Part shown: positions 42,978 through 51,117 of the stretch, piece by piece | Layout of the letters: the number at the start of each line of letters is the position of its first letter | How positions within the stretch are numbered: position 1 is the first letter of the stretch | From: CAWJPY01 sp963844865 | GTDB lineage: Bacteria > Acidobacteriota > Thermoanaerobaculia > Thermoanaerobaculales > Sulfomarinibacteraceae | Assembly: GCA_963844865.1 (NCBI GenBank) | Contig: CAWJPY010000013.1 | Coordinates: 186,001 to 250,000 of the forward strand | DNA: 64,000 bases | Reading direction: 5' to 3' | The notes under the pieces: generated by a model | What the model saw: only the letters and a program-made list of their open reading frames with translations | The model's database searches: none | What the model was told of the DNA's origin: nothing | Translations under genes and position numbers: made by a program

Positions 42978-43193
42978 TGGTTGGGGTTGTCGGGGGCTGC
43001 GGCCCCGTGCCCTGAGTGAGGGCGCCTGGGCGGGGCCCTGTCGCTGGTCGACACCGACATGGGTGACCGGCCTCGTCCCGCCGCGCTGCCTGCGCCATCC
43101 ACGCTCGCGCCGTCCGCCCACCCCACGGTGCTATGGTGGACAACCGGAGGTCCCGGGGCCCTCGGCCTCGGGGGAACCGTGGAAGGACGGGAC

Positions 43194-44024
43194 ATGAGTG
43201 CCGACACTTGGCGGGACGAGGTCGTGCGGCGTGGTTCGTTGCTGGTGGGGATGGCGGCCGTGCTGTGGGCGGGGGGCGTGGCGGTGGCGGCCGTGCCCGA
43301 CCCCGCGGCCCCACCGGTGCCGGTTAATGAGCGACTCAGCTACAAGGTGAGCTGGATGGGCATCCACTGTGGACGGATGACCTTGACCAGCTTCACCGAG
43401 GGCGAGGGAGCGGCCGTCACCTATCACATCGTGATGACGGCCCGCACGTCCAAGTTCTTCGACGGGGTGTACCGGGTGCGGAGCCGCATCGAGTCCACCT
43501 TCTCGCCGCGGGCCATGGCCACGGTCCGCTACCACGACCTGAGCCGGGAGAAGAAGCGTGTGACCGACGATCTCTACGAGTTCGACCTCGAGGCGGGGCA
43601 GGTCGAGCGCACCCGGAACGGCGAGCGGGAGACATTCCCCATCGAGCGGGATCGCGTGCACGACCCTCTCGCCTTCATCTACCGGCTCCGACGGCTGGTG
43701 GAGGAGCCCGGGAAGGATGTGAACCTCGTCCTCGCGACCTCCCACGGCGCCCTGGAGACCGTGGCCCACGTGGATCGGCGCAAGCGCATCAAGACGCCCC
43801 TCGGTCGGAGGGAGGCGCTCCTGGTCGTCCCCCAACCGGAGGACGGCATGCTCTTCAGCAAGTCCGGTCGCATGGAGATCTGGATGGGCACCGACGACGA
43901 GCGGACGCCGTACAAGGTGGTGTTCGACCTCTCCTTCGGCAAGCTGGTGGCCAAGCTCATCGACGTGGAGCGGGGCCCCGGCCTGAGCCCGCCCGAGGTC
44001 GATCAGCTTCCCGGGGACGAGTGA
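43194..44024 (+). CDS. DUF3108-type exported protein
   Basis: 276 residues. An N-terminal hydrophobic segment (SLLVGMAAVLWAGGVAVAAV) looks like a signal peptide or anchor after a charged lead. A beta-rich domain follows: VNERLSYKVSWMGIHCGRMT, then YHIVMTARTSKFFDGVYRVR, then DRVHDPLAFIYRLRRL. The overall pattern is that of DUF3108 proteins, periplasmic proteins of unknown role often near lipid or envelope genes. ATG 43194 was chosen because GGAAGGAC precedes it and the signal-like segment begins soon after. It is monocistronic, convergent with the phosphatase gene. Confidence 0.8.
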   Translation: MSADTWRDEVVRRGSLLVGMAAVLWAGGVAVAAVPDPAAPPVPVNERLSYKVSWMGIHCGRMTLTSFTEGEGAAVTYHIVMTARTSKFFDGVYRVRSRIESTFSPRAMATVRYHDLSREKKRVTDDLYEFDLEAGQVERTRNGERETFPIERDRVHDPLAFIYRLRRLVEEPGKDVNLVLATSHGALETVAHVDRRKRIKTPLGRREALLVVPQPEDGMLFSKSGRMEIWMGTDDERTPYKVVFDLSFGKLVAKLIDVERGPGLSPPEVDQLPGDE

Positions 44025-44076
44025 GGGGCGCCCTCCCGTTTCCCCCGTGTCCCCTCCAGCTGGGGGCCGTGAGCTC

Positions 44077-45351
44077 TCAGCGGGACGGCGGAGCGGCCCC
44101 CGCCAGGTCGGGAACGTCGGCGGCAGGCACCGGTTGGGCGTCCGCCACGGGCGGCCGGATCCCGTCTGGGTAGATCGCATTGATGTGGCCGTCCGAGATC
44201 TCCAGGGCCGATGGGCGCCCGTCGTAGACGCTGGCCAGCATGCCCGTGTCGATGAGGAGCACGCGGCCGCCGAAGCGCGCGTGGATCCGGCCGTCGCTCT
44301 CCGGGGTGTGGCCCACCACCATGCGCGCCACGTCGAGGCCATCCAGCAGGGAGGCGATCTCGGCCTCGTGCTCCGGGCTGGCCTCCCAGGTCGCGGCACC
44401 GCGCCACCACAGGGGTCCCGCGGGGTCGGTCACCAGCCACTTCTGCCAGCCCAGGATCCTCTCCAGCCGTCGAGCTCTCAGGACTCGGGCCGGATCGGCG
44501 GGAGCCTCGGGAGCCGCAGTGGCGGCGTCCGCTGCCTCGATCTCGCGCCGCGCCTCCCGGGCGAGATCCATGACCGAGTACCAGGGCAGGGCGAGGCGCT
44601 CCTTCACCATGTAGGAACGCATCTCGTCGAATGCCTCGAGCTCGGACGCGGCGCGGCGATTGATGTCCGCCACCGAGGTCCCCTTCATCTCCGGCCCGTA
44701 GCCGCCGTGAACGAAGAGGGTGTCGCCGATCACCACGGCGGCGGGCAGGGACCTCAGCCAGCGTCCGTATTCACCGTCGGGGCCGAGGTCGCGTGCGTAC
44801 TCCATGAAGCCGGGAGGGCGCATGTCCAGCCACTGTTGCTCGACCTCCTTCGAGAGCTCCACGGACTGGCCCAAGGCGTGCGCGCGGTCGGTCCAGAACT
44901 GTTTGAACCGCTTGAATGCGGTCTTCTGCCGACGCTCGGACTTGCGATCCGTGAACTCCGCGTAGGCGTCGGGGTTGACGTCGCGGACGATGCCGAGCAC
45001 GTTCATGGCCTCGTGGTTACCGAGGAGGACCACGACCTGGCCGCCGGAGGCCGGGGCCTGCGTCTGGAGGCGACGCAGGAGATCCATCACCTCGCGCACC
45101 TTGGTGCCGCGGTCCAGCATGTCACCCTGCTGGACCAGGGTGGCATCTCCCCCCGCCCAGTTGCTCTCGGCATCGATCAGGTGGGCGGTGCGCAGAATCT
45201 CCACCAGGCCGGCGAGGCTGCCGTGGATGTCGCCCACCGCAACCACTCGGCTGGCCGCCGCCGCCAGGGACGGACCCCAGGCCAGGAGGAGGACGAGGGC
45301 GACGAGGGGTGTGAGTCGCCGCCGCGCGGCACGCCCGAAGCCGCCGGTCAC
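44077..45351 (-). CDS. Shewanella-like (PPP-family) metallophosphatase
   Basis: 424 residues. A signal peptide (RLTPLVALVLLLAWGPSLAA) is followed by the metal-binding motifs of PPP phosphatases: VVAVGDIHGS, LVQQGDMLDRG, VLLGNHEAMNVLG, a histidine in LFVHGGYGPEM, and VVGHTPES. This matches the Shewanella-like phosphatase branch, usually periplasmic in bacteria and in some cases tyrosine-specific (family knowledge). The start is a GTG at 45351 that overlaps the stop of the large transporter-like gene upstream (GTGA at 45351-45348). Translation is therefore coupled, which hints at a shared pathway such as phosphate release before nucleoside or nucleotide uptake. Confidence 0.88.
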   Translation of the reverse strand: MTGGFGRAARRRLTPLVALVLLLAWGPSLAAAASRVVAVGDIHGSLAGLVEILRTAHLIDAESNWAGGDATLVQQGDMLDRGTKVREVMDLLRRLQTQAPASGGQVVVLLGNHEAMNVLGIVRDVNPDAYAEFTDRKSERRQKTAFKRFKQFWTDRAHALGQSVELSKEVEQQWLDMRPPGFMEYARDLGPDGEYGRWLRSLPAAVVIGDTLFVHGGYGPEMKGTSVADINRRAASELEAFDEMRSYMVKERLALPWYSVMDLAREARREIEAADAATAAPEAPADPARVLRARRLERILGWQKWLVTDPAGPLWWRGAATWEASPEHEAEIASLLDGLDVARMVVGHTPESDGRIHARFGGRVLLIDTGMLASVYDGRPSALEISDGHINAIYPDGIRPPVADAQPVPAADVPDLAGAAPPSR

Positions 45352-48300
45352 AGCACGCCTCCGTGGGGGAGGGCGGAGGTGCGCGTGAGGTGGCGAAACA
45401 GGGCGCGCACGATCTCGATGTTGTTGGAGAGGAGATCGAAGAAGTCCTCGGCCTCGATCACCAGGAGACGGCAGTCGGCGTCGACCTCGGCATCACGGGT
45501 CCGGAGCTGTCCCCGGAGCACGTCGAGCACGCCGAAGGCGCCCCCGGGTACGATCGATGTGACGCTGTCCCCGCCCCCGGCGAGGCGCACCTTGCCGTCT
45601 ACGAGCAGGAAGATGGCGTCGGCGGGCTCGCTGGATCGATAGATGATATCTCCCTTCGCGAAGCTGCGTTCGTCGGCGATGGCGGCCATCTGGAGAAGCT
45701 GCTCGGCACTGCATGAGCCGAGCAGCTCCACACCCTGGAGGAAAACGACCCGTTCGATCTGCGCCATTCCCGTGGCCATGGGCCCTCCGTCGCCAGTGTA
45801 GCCGGGCTCGCCAGCGGCTCGCCCGTCATGGACGTGCCCAGACAGGCCGAGACGGTCCAGGACCCAGGCGGCGGTCTCCCGGAGCAGGGAGTCGGTGCCT
45901 TCCTGGGCGAGGGACCGGAGCAGCGGCTCGAACTGGTCGGCCTTGCTCTGGTAGATGGCGTGCATGGCTGCGAAGGTGAGGTGCCGGCTGGCCGGGTCCT
46001 CCTCGGGCTGGACCCGCAGGAGCCTGTGGATGGTCTCCTCCGGCGACTGGACTGTGATGCCGTACTGCTGCGCCGCCCGCTCCAGCTTGTCGGTGGGCGG
46101 GGCGTCATCGATCACCACCAAGACGTCGCGGCGCAGGGGGCCACTCAAGGTGTTGTCCAGGTACTCTAAAGCGCTGGCCCGCACCGCGCGGGCGCCATGG
46201 TGGATGCTCCTCCGGGCGGCCTGGATGTCCCGGGGGGGATAGATGAGCTCGAGCAGCTGGAAGATGTTGCCCGCGGCCCGGGACATGCGCTGGGCGAGCA
46301 CCTGCTGGAGGAGGGTTGGGACACGGGAGGTTGCCTCCCAGTGCGCGTAGGGCCCGTCCAGGCGCGCCTGGTGGAGGGAGGAGACCGTCCACAGGTCGGC
46401 GAAGCTGCGCAGGTACCACCTCGTCTCGAGCTGGATCTCTCGGATGACGGTGGGGGTCGCGAACGAGGCTGTGTGGCTCCGCACCCGGAGGTACGCCAGG
46501 GCCTCGATGACCTTGTACCGAAGGAAGTCGTCCCCGACGTCAAGTGACTCCACCAGGGCCTCGGCGGCGGCGGACGAGGACAGCAATGCCACCGTCTTGG
46601 GCACCGCCCGGCGCACCCAGATCTGCTCCTCGCCCGAGTGCATGAAGTGCATCAGGGCCTGCAGGGAACGATCTCCGTAGGCCACGACGGCCTGCCGTGC
46701 GCGGTGCTTCAGGCGCCGCTGGCCGAGCAGGGAGATGAGGGTCGGGATGTAGATCGGGTTGGGACCGTCCCTCTCCATCCGGGCACTGACCGCCGCGATC
46801 GCCTCTCCGACCACGGCCCGGTCGCCGTCGTACAGGAGCTGGAGCAGGGTCTGATCGGCCTCCGGCTCGGGGATCTGGGCGAGGGCCTTGGCGGCATGCA
46901 CCCTCACCCCGGCGTCGGCGTCCGTCGTCATCTGGCCGAGGGTCTGTGCGGCAGCATCGCGGTGCGGGCCCTGGGCGGTCGACATCAGGGAGGCCACCGC
47001 CGCGGCGCGCATTCGCGGGTCGGGATCGGCGAGGCGTGCCGCCATCAAGTGGGCCACGTCTTCTCCCAGCAGCCTGGCGAGGGCCTGGACGGCGCAGGTG
47101 CGGACCCGCGCGTCGTCGTCCGCGATGCACTCCTCGATCATCGCTGCGGCGTCGGCGCGGCCCGCGGCGGCCAGCACCTGGAGAGTCCGGCAGCGCACCT
47201 CGGGATCATCGTGACGCACGAGAATCGGCGGCACCAGACGGCGATGGTCCGAGGAGGCGAGGAGGTCCAGCCCGTGGAGCACCTGGCGAGGATCGGCGCT
47301 GCCCAAGGACGCCACGAGGGTCGCGACCGTGGTGAGGTCTTCGGGGTCAATGCCGGTGGCCGGTTGCTTCACCTCCGGCCGGAGCTCGTCCCTGAACGCG
47401 GCCACGTACTCCCGCTTCACCATCGTGGTCAGCCACAGCCAGACCAGGGCGAAGAGCAGGATCATCCAGCTCAGGTGGACGGCGGAGATGAGGCCGAAGG
47501 CGATGGGCAGGAGGATCACCGCGGCGAATCCCTCGGCGCCCCGCTGCATGAAGATGTCGATGAACGACTTCGCCTGCAGCCGGCGGGACGGTGGGACCGG
47601 CATGAACAGGAGCTCCCGCGTGGACTGCTCCACCGAGTGCCGGAATCCGTTCTCGCTCAGCTTCAGCAGGTAGGCGGTCCAGATGGGGGCGGCCACGCCG
47701 AGACCGAACGCGACGATCAGGGGGACGCTGGCGAGGGCCACCGACAGCGGCAGCACGGTCATCCCGAACCCGACTCCGAGGGCGCGGTGGATGCGCTGGG
47801 TGAACAGGATCTGGAAGAGAAAACCGAACACCCCCACCAGTGTGAACAGGTTGCCGAAGACGGTGGTCCGCTGGCCGAGGCTCGCGGTCGCCCCCTGGAC
47901 CACCCACCCGAACTGCAGGTCCACCATCTCGTTGACCACCATGGACAGGAGCACCAGAGCGGTGATGAGGACCAGCAGGCGGGAGCCGCGCACCGCCTGC
48001 CACCCGGAGCGAGCCCTGGAGCGACGGTCGGACGGTCGCGCCGTCCGGGGTCGGGAGGGCGGGCGCGCCGGGCGGCGCGCCTCGATGAGGTGCGCCAACA
48101 CGATGAGCGACAGGCTCAGGCACGCGGCCGCCAGGAGGGCCGCCCTGGTCTCGGAGAACCTGCCTGCCAGGCTCGCGATCTGTCCGCCGGGGATGGCGCC
48201 GAGAAGACCGCCGGCCCCGATGAGGGCGAAGACGCGGCGCGCCTGCCGCGCGTCGAACACGTGATTGGCGAACGACCAGAGCTGACTGACGCCGATTCCG

Positions 48301-48809
48301 AACGCGATGGTGGTCCAGACATAAAAGGCGAGGGCCACCCCCGGGGAGTCGAGTCCGAACAGCCAGTAGAAGACCACCAGGAAGACGGATTGCGTCACGC
48401 TGAAAAATGCGATGAGCGCCCGGTGACCGTACCGCCTCGCGAGACGCGAGTACAGGCCCATGACCGGAAAGGAGACCACGGCGACGAGGAGGTATGCGAA
48501 GGGGAGGCGGGTGGCGCCCAGGATGTCCACGTAGGTGGCGATGCGGACACTCTTGCCGACGTAGTGACAGGTGGTGAGGAGAAGGAAGTACGAGAAGAAG
48601 AGCCACGCCGACTTGGCCTCCCCGGGGTGGAGACCGAGGCTCGCGGCGGAGAGGATGCGGCTTCGGGGACGCCACGAGCTGGCGCTCAGGTCGGCCTCCC
48701 CGTCGGCCGGCGTCCCGCTCCCGGAAGTGAGGTCCTGTGTCGGCCCGATCACCGGACGGGCCCGCTCCCGGGTCGGTGGCTGGAGCCGTCCACCGATCGA
48801 CGCGACCAC
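45348..48809 (-). CDS. NTT/MFS-like nucleotide-transporter domain fused to HEAT repeats and a cyclic-nucleotide-binding domain
   Basis: 1153 residues. Residues ~60-470 hold about twelve membrane helices. They start with GEAKSAWLFFSYFLLLTTCH and contain FMPVPPSRRLQAKSFIDIFM between two late helices, a pattern of Npt/ATP-ADP-translocase-like carriers. Residues ~490-900 are HEAT-type helical repeats (VRCRTLQVLAAAGRADAAAM, VRTCAVQALARLLGEDVAHL, VRVHAAKALAQIPEPEADQT). Residues ~1010-1140 form a cNMP-binding fold (ADERSFAKGDIIYRSSEPAD, IFLLVDGKVRLAGGG). Fusions of NTT with HEAT, some with cNMP domains, are known in free-living bacteria, but substrates are unclear. GTG 48809 has GGAG six bases upstream. 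The gene is coupled to the phosphatase. Confidence 0.85.
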   Translation of the reverse strand: MVASIGGRLQPPTRERARPVIGPTQDLTSGSGTPADGEADLSASSWRPRSRILSAASLGLHPGEAKSAWLFFSYFLLLTTCHYVGKSVRIATYVDILGATRLPFAYLLVAVVSFPVMGLYSRLARRYGHRALIAFFSVTQSVFLVVFYWLFGLDSPGVALAFYVWTTIAFGIGVSQLWSFANHVFDARQARRVFALIGAGGLLGAIPGGQIASLAGRFSETRAALLAAACLSLSLIVLAHLIEARRPARPPSRPRTARPSDRRSRARSGWQAVRGSRLLVLITALVLLSMVVNEMVDLQFGWVVQGATASLGQRTTVFGNLFTLVGVFGFLFQILFTQRIHRALGVGFGMTVLPLSVALASVPLIVAFGLGVAAPIWTAYLLKLSENGFRHSVEQSTRELLFMPVPPSRRLQAKSFIDIFMQRGAEGFAAVILLPIAFGLISAVHLSWMILLFALVWLWLTTMVKREYVAAFRDELRPEVKQPATGIDPEDLTTVATLVASLGSADPRQVLHGLDLLASSDHRRLVPPILVRHDDPEVRCRTLQVLAAAGRADAAAMIEECIADDDARVRTCAVQALARLLGEDVAHLMAARLADPDPRMRAAAVASLMSTAQGPHRDAAAQTLGQMTTDADAGVRVHAAKALAQIPEPEADQTLLQLLYDGDRAVVGEAIAAVSARMERDGPNPIYIPTLISLLGQRRLKHRARQAVVAYGDRSLQALMHFMHSGEEQIWVRRAVPKTVALLSSSAAAEALVESLDVGDDFLRYKVIEALAYLRVRSHTASFATPTVIREIQLETRWYLRSFADLWTVSSLHQARLDGPYAHWEATSRVPTLLQQVLAQRMSRAAGNIFQLLELIYPPRDIQAARRSIHHGARAVRASALEYLDNTLSGPLRRDVLVVIDDAPPTDKLERAAQQYGITVQSPEETIHRLLRVQPEEDPASRHLTFAAMHAIYQSKADQFEPLLRSLAQEGTDSLLRETAAWVLDRLGLSGHVHDGRAAGEPGYTGDGGPMATGMAQIERVVFLQGVELLGSCSAEQLLQMAAIADERSFAKGDIIYRSSEPADAIFLLVDGKVRLAGGGDSVTSIVPGGAFGVLDVLRGQLRTRDAEVDADCRLLVIEAEDFFDLLSNNIEIVRALFRHLTRTSALPHGGVL

Positions 48810-48922
48810 CAGCGCTCCGGGCGTCCATGGTGTGGATGGGTCACTGTCAACACAGTACCCCGTCGCGGGCCGGCCGACAACGGGAGCCGTCCGTTCGACG
48901 GTGCCGTGGTCCCGGGCCCTCG

Positions 48923-48952
48923 TTGACCCTCGTTCTCGCGAAGTGATAGGAT
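48923..48952 (+). promoter_or_regulatory. Sigma-70-like promoter for the FHA-GGDEF gene
   Basis: TTGACC (48923-48928), 18-base spacer, TAGGAT (48947-48952), about 75 bases before the start at 49027. On the opposite strand a TTGACA occurs near 48842-48847, but no fitting -10 was found for the divergent transporter gene. Confidence 0.5.
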
Positions 48953-49026
48953 CCGCGTGAGCATATCGAGAATGAGTTCAACAGCTGAGCGGTCCAGCGT
49001 CGGGAACGCGAGGCGTCGAGGAGAAC

Positions 49027-50022
49027 ATGCCCCAGCCACCCGGTGATCGCCTGGACGACACCACCGCCGATCTGGAGGAGACCTCACCCCGCATCCAGAC
49101 CGGGGTGGAGGGGCCGGACTCCGGGTTCGGCTTCGGCTCCAACAGCAGCGAGGCCAGCCTGATCCTCATCGCCCACCCCGAGAACAAGAGGCTGGGCAAG
49201 CGCTTCAGGCTCGCTCCGGGCGCCGCCCTGGAGATCGGCAGGACCAGGACCAGCGACATCAGCTTTCCGGAGGTGCTCTCCCTCTCCCGGCGCCACGGGC
49301 GTCTGAGGTCGGACCACGACGGAGTCTGGATCGAGGACTTGGGAAGCACCAATGGGAGCTTCGTCAACGACCGCCGGGTGCGAGGCCGCGTCTATCTCAC
49401 CAGCGGTGATCGGGTCCAGCTCGGTGGTCTGCACTTCAAGTTCCTCCATGGCCGGGACGTGGAGCAGGCGTACTACGAGGCCGTCTACAGCCTGGTCACC
49501 CAGGACGGCTTGACCGAGGTCTACAACCGCCGGACCTTCGACGAGGAGCTGGAGCGAGAGGTCGCGCGGTGTCAGCGGCACCGGCGCCCCCTCTCCCTGA
49601 TCATGTTGGACGTGGACGACTTCAAGCTCGTCAACGATCAGTGCGGCCATCTGTGCGGCGACTTCGTGCTCAAGGGCCTGGTGGCCCTGATCCGCGGTCT
49701 GCTGCGCCGCGAGCAGGTTCTTGCACGGGTGGGCGGTGACGAGTTCGCGATCCTCAATCCGGAGACGGATCGCTCCGGTTCAGCGGTGCTGGCGGAGAAG
49801 CTGCGTGCGAAGATCGATGGCCACCAGTTCGATTCCCACGTGCTGCCGAGCACCATTCGCGTCGCCTGTTCCTTCGGCGTCGCCGACCTGACAGACGATA
49901 TGGAGACGGCGGAGGACTTCTTCGCCGCGGCCGACCACGCACTGTACGAATCCAAGCGGTGCGGAGGCAACACGGTCACCGTTTCGTCGCGAAAGGTGTG
50001 TCGACCGGACGAGGACGAGTGA
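49027..50022 (+). CDS. FHA-GGDEF diguanylate cyclase
   Basis: 331 residues. The FHA domain at ~45-140 reads KRLGKRFRLAPGAALEIGRT, then SDISFPEVLSLSRRHGRLR, with DLGSTNGSFVNDRRV. The GGDEF domain at ~155-320 has TEVYNRRTFDEELEREVARC and DVDDFKLVNDQCGHLCGD, with GGDEF itself at residues 236-240. The active-site motif is intact, so c-di-GMP synthesis is expected. The allosteric I-site position that normally reads RxxD just before it reads RREQ, so product inhibition is probably absent. The FHA domain would bind phosphothreonine partners and may recruit or activate the enzyme. Confidence 0.93.
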   Translation: MPQPPGDRLDDTTADLEETSPRIQTGVEGPDSGFGFGSNSSEASLILIAHPENKRLGKRFRLAPGAALEIGRTRTSDISFPEVLSLSRRHGRLRSDHDGVWIEDLGSTNGSFVNDRRVRGRVYLTSGDRVQLGGLHFKFLHGRDVEQAYYEAVYSLVTQDGLTEVYNRRTFDEELEREVARCQRHRRPLSLIMLDVDDFKLVNDQCGHLCGDFVLKGLVALIRGLLRREQVLARVGGDEFAILNPETDRSGSAVLAEKLRAKIDGHQFDSHVLPSTIRVACSFGVADLTDDMETAEDFFAAADHALYESKRCGGNTVTVSSRKVCRPDEDE

Positions 50023-50269
50023 CCTTGTCGCCCACGCGCCGGCTCAGTGTCCGGAACCGGAGCGCCGAACCCGGGTCCAGCCCTCACGGAGGTTCCCGAC
50101 ACGACCATGGACGCCGGCGGTGGCGCGGATGAACGACAGGTTCAGCCTTCCCGTCGAGGAGAGATAGAATTGTCGTGGAACTGATGCACATCCGGGCCGG
50201 CCGCAGCCCAGGCCGCGATGCGGCCGGACGTTGCACGGCGGCGGGCGGGCCCGGAGACCGGGGAGTGGG

Positions 50270-51106
50270 ATGAGATCGCCAGGTCACGAGGGCGGGCGAG
50301 GAAAGCATGTGGCGGGTGCCCGCTGCCACCGCGTGGTGGCTGCAGTCGTCCTGGCGCTGGCCATGGTCGGGGTGACGCCTGGGCTCTCTGCGGACGACGG
50401 AGTGGCGCCGTCGGCGGGGCCCGAGACGGATGACGGCCTGAACTGCCTCGGCGAGCTCACCGCGGGCTATGGAGCGCTCGAGGCTCGGACACCGGAGCTG
50501 GCGGCCGCGCACTATCGGGCGGCGCTGGTGAAGGCGAGGCACGACACGGAGCGTTTCCATGCGTATCTGGGGCTTGGCTCCGCGCTCGGCGCCCTCGGTC
50601 GATCCCATGAGGCCGTGGAGGCCCTCGAAGAGGCGCGCACACTGCGGCCGGAGGACGGCAAGGCGTTGCTCCTGCTCGGTCTCGCATATGCCGGTGACGG
50701 CCAGCCGGACGAGGCGGTGGCGACGCTCGAGGATGCGGCGCGAAGGAAGCCCGATCTCCCAGAGGTCCACTACAACCTGGGCCTGCTGTACGAGCGTCTG
50801 GGCTGGCATGAGCAGGCGGCGTCCGCCGAGAGGCGTGTGCTGAGGCTCGATCCCGGACATACGGCCGCCCGCTTGAGTCTGGCGGTGGCGCTCTTCCACC
50901 TCCGCTCGTACCCTGAGTCCATCGAGGAGTTCCGCAGGGTGGTCGCAGCGGATGGGGAGAACGCCAGGGCGGTCTACGGTCTCGGCCTCGCCCTCCTGTA
51001 CGCGGGTGATGCACGGGCGGCCGCCGACGAGCAACGTCGGCTCGCGGACCTAGACGAGGCCCTGGCGGACGACCTGCACGAGCGGCTCATGCTCCATCGG
51101 CAGTGA
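50270..51106 (+). CDS. Exported tetratricopeptide-repeat protein
   Basis: 278 residues from ATG 50270 (GGGGAG four bases upstream). A basic lead is followed by a signal segment (RVVAAVVLALAMVGVTPGLS), then at least five TPR units: AAHYRAALVKARHDTERFHA, HEAVEALEEARTLRPEDGKA, DEAVATLEDAARRKPDLPEV, EQAASAERRVLRLDPGHTAA and PESIEEFRRVVAADGENARA. TPR arrays act as protein-binding scaffolds. An in-frame TTG at 50231 would only lengthen the basic lead. It lies just before a hybrid histidine kinase and may sense or assemble periplasmic partners for it. A weak TAGAAT box (50165-50170) may be its promoter. Confidence 0.8.
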   Translation: MRSPGHEGGRGKHVAGARCHRVVAAVVLALAMVGVTPGLSADDGVAPSAGPETDDGLNCLGELTAGYGALEARTPELAAAHYRAALVKARHDTERFHAYLGLGSALGALGRSHEAVEALEEARTLRPEDGKALLLLGLAYAGDGQPDEAVATLEDAARRKPDLPEVHYNLGLLYERLGWHEQAASAERRVLRLDPGHTAARLSLAVALFHLRSYPESIEEFRRVVAADGENARAVYGLGLALLYAGDARAAADEQRRLADLDEALADDLHERLMLHRQ

Positions 51107-51117
51107 GGGGGTCGTCC

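Noticed and set aside
44041..44076. Terminator between the DUF3108 and phosphatase genes
   Set aside because: Only a short CCCC/GGGG pairing around an AGCT centre with no T-run; not convincing in this composition.
48842..48847. Minus-strand TTGACA as promoter of the transporter fusion
   Set aside because: No acceptable -10 at 15-19 bases; the box may be chance.
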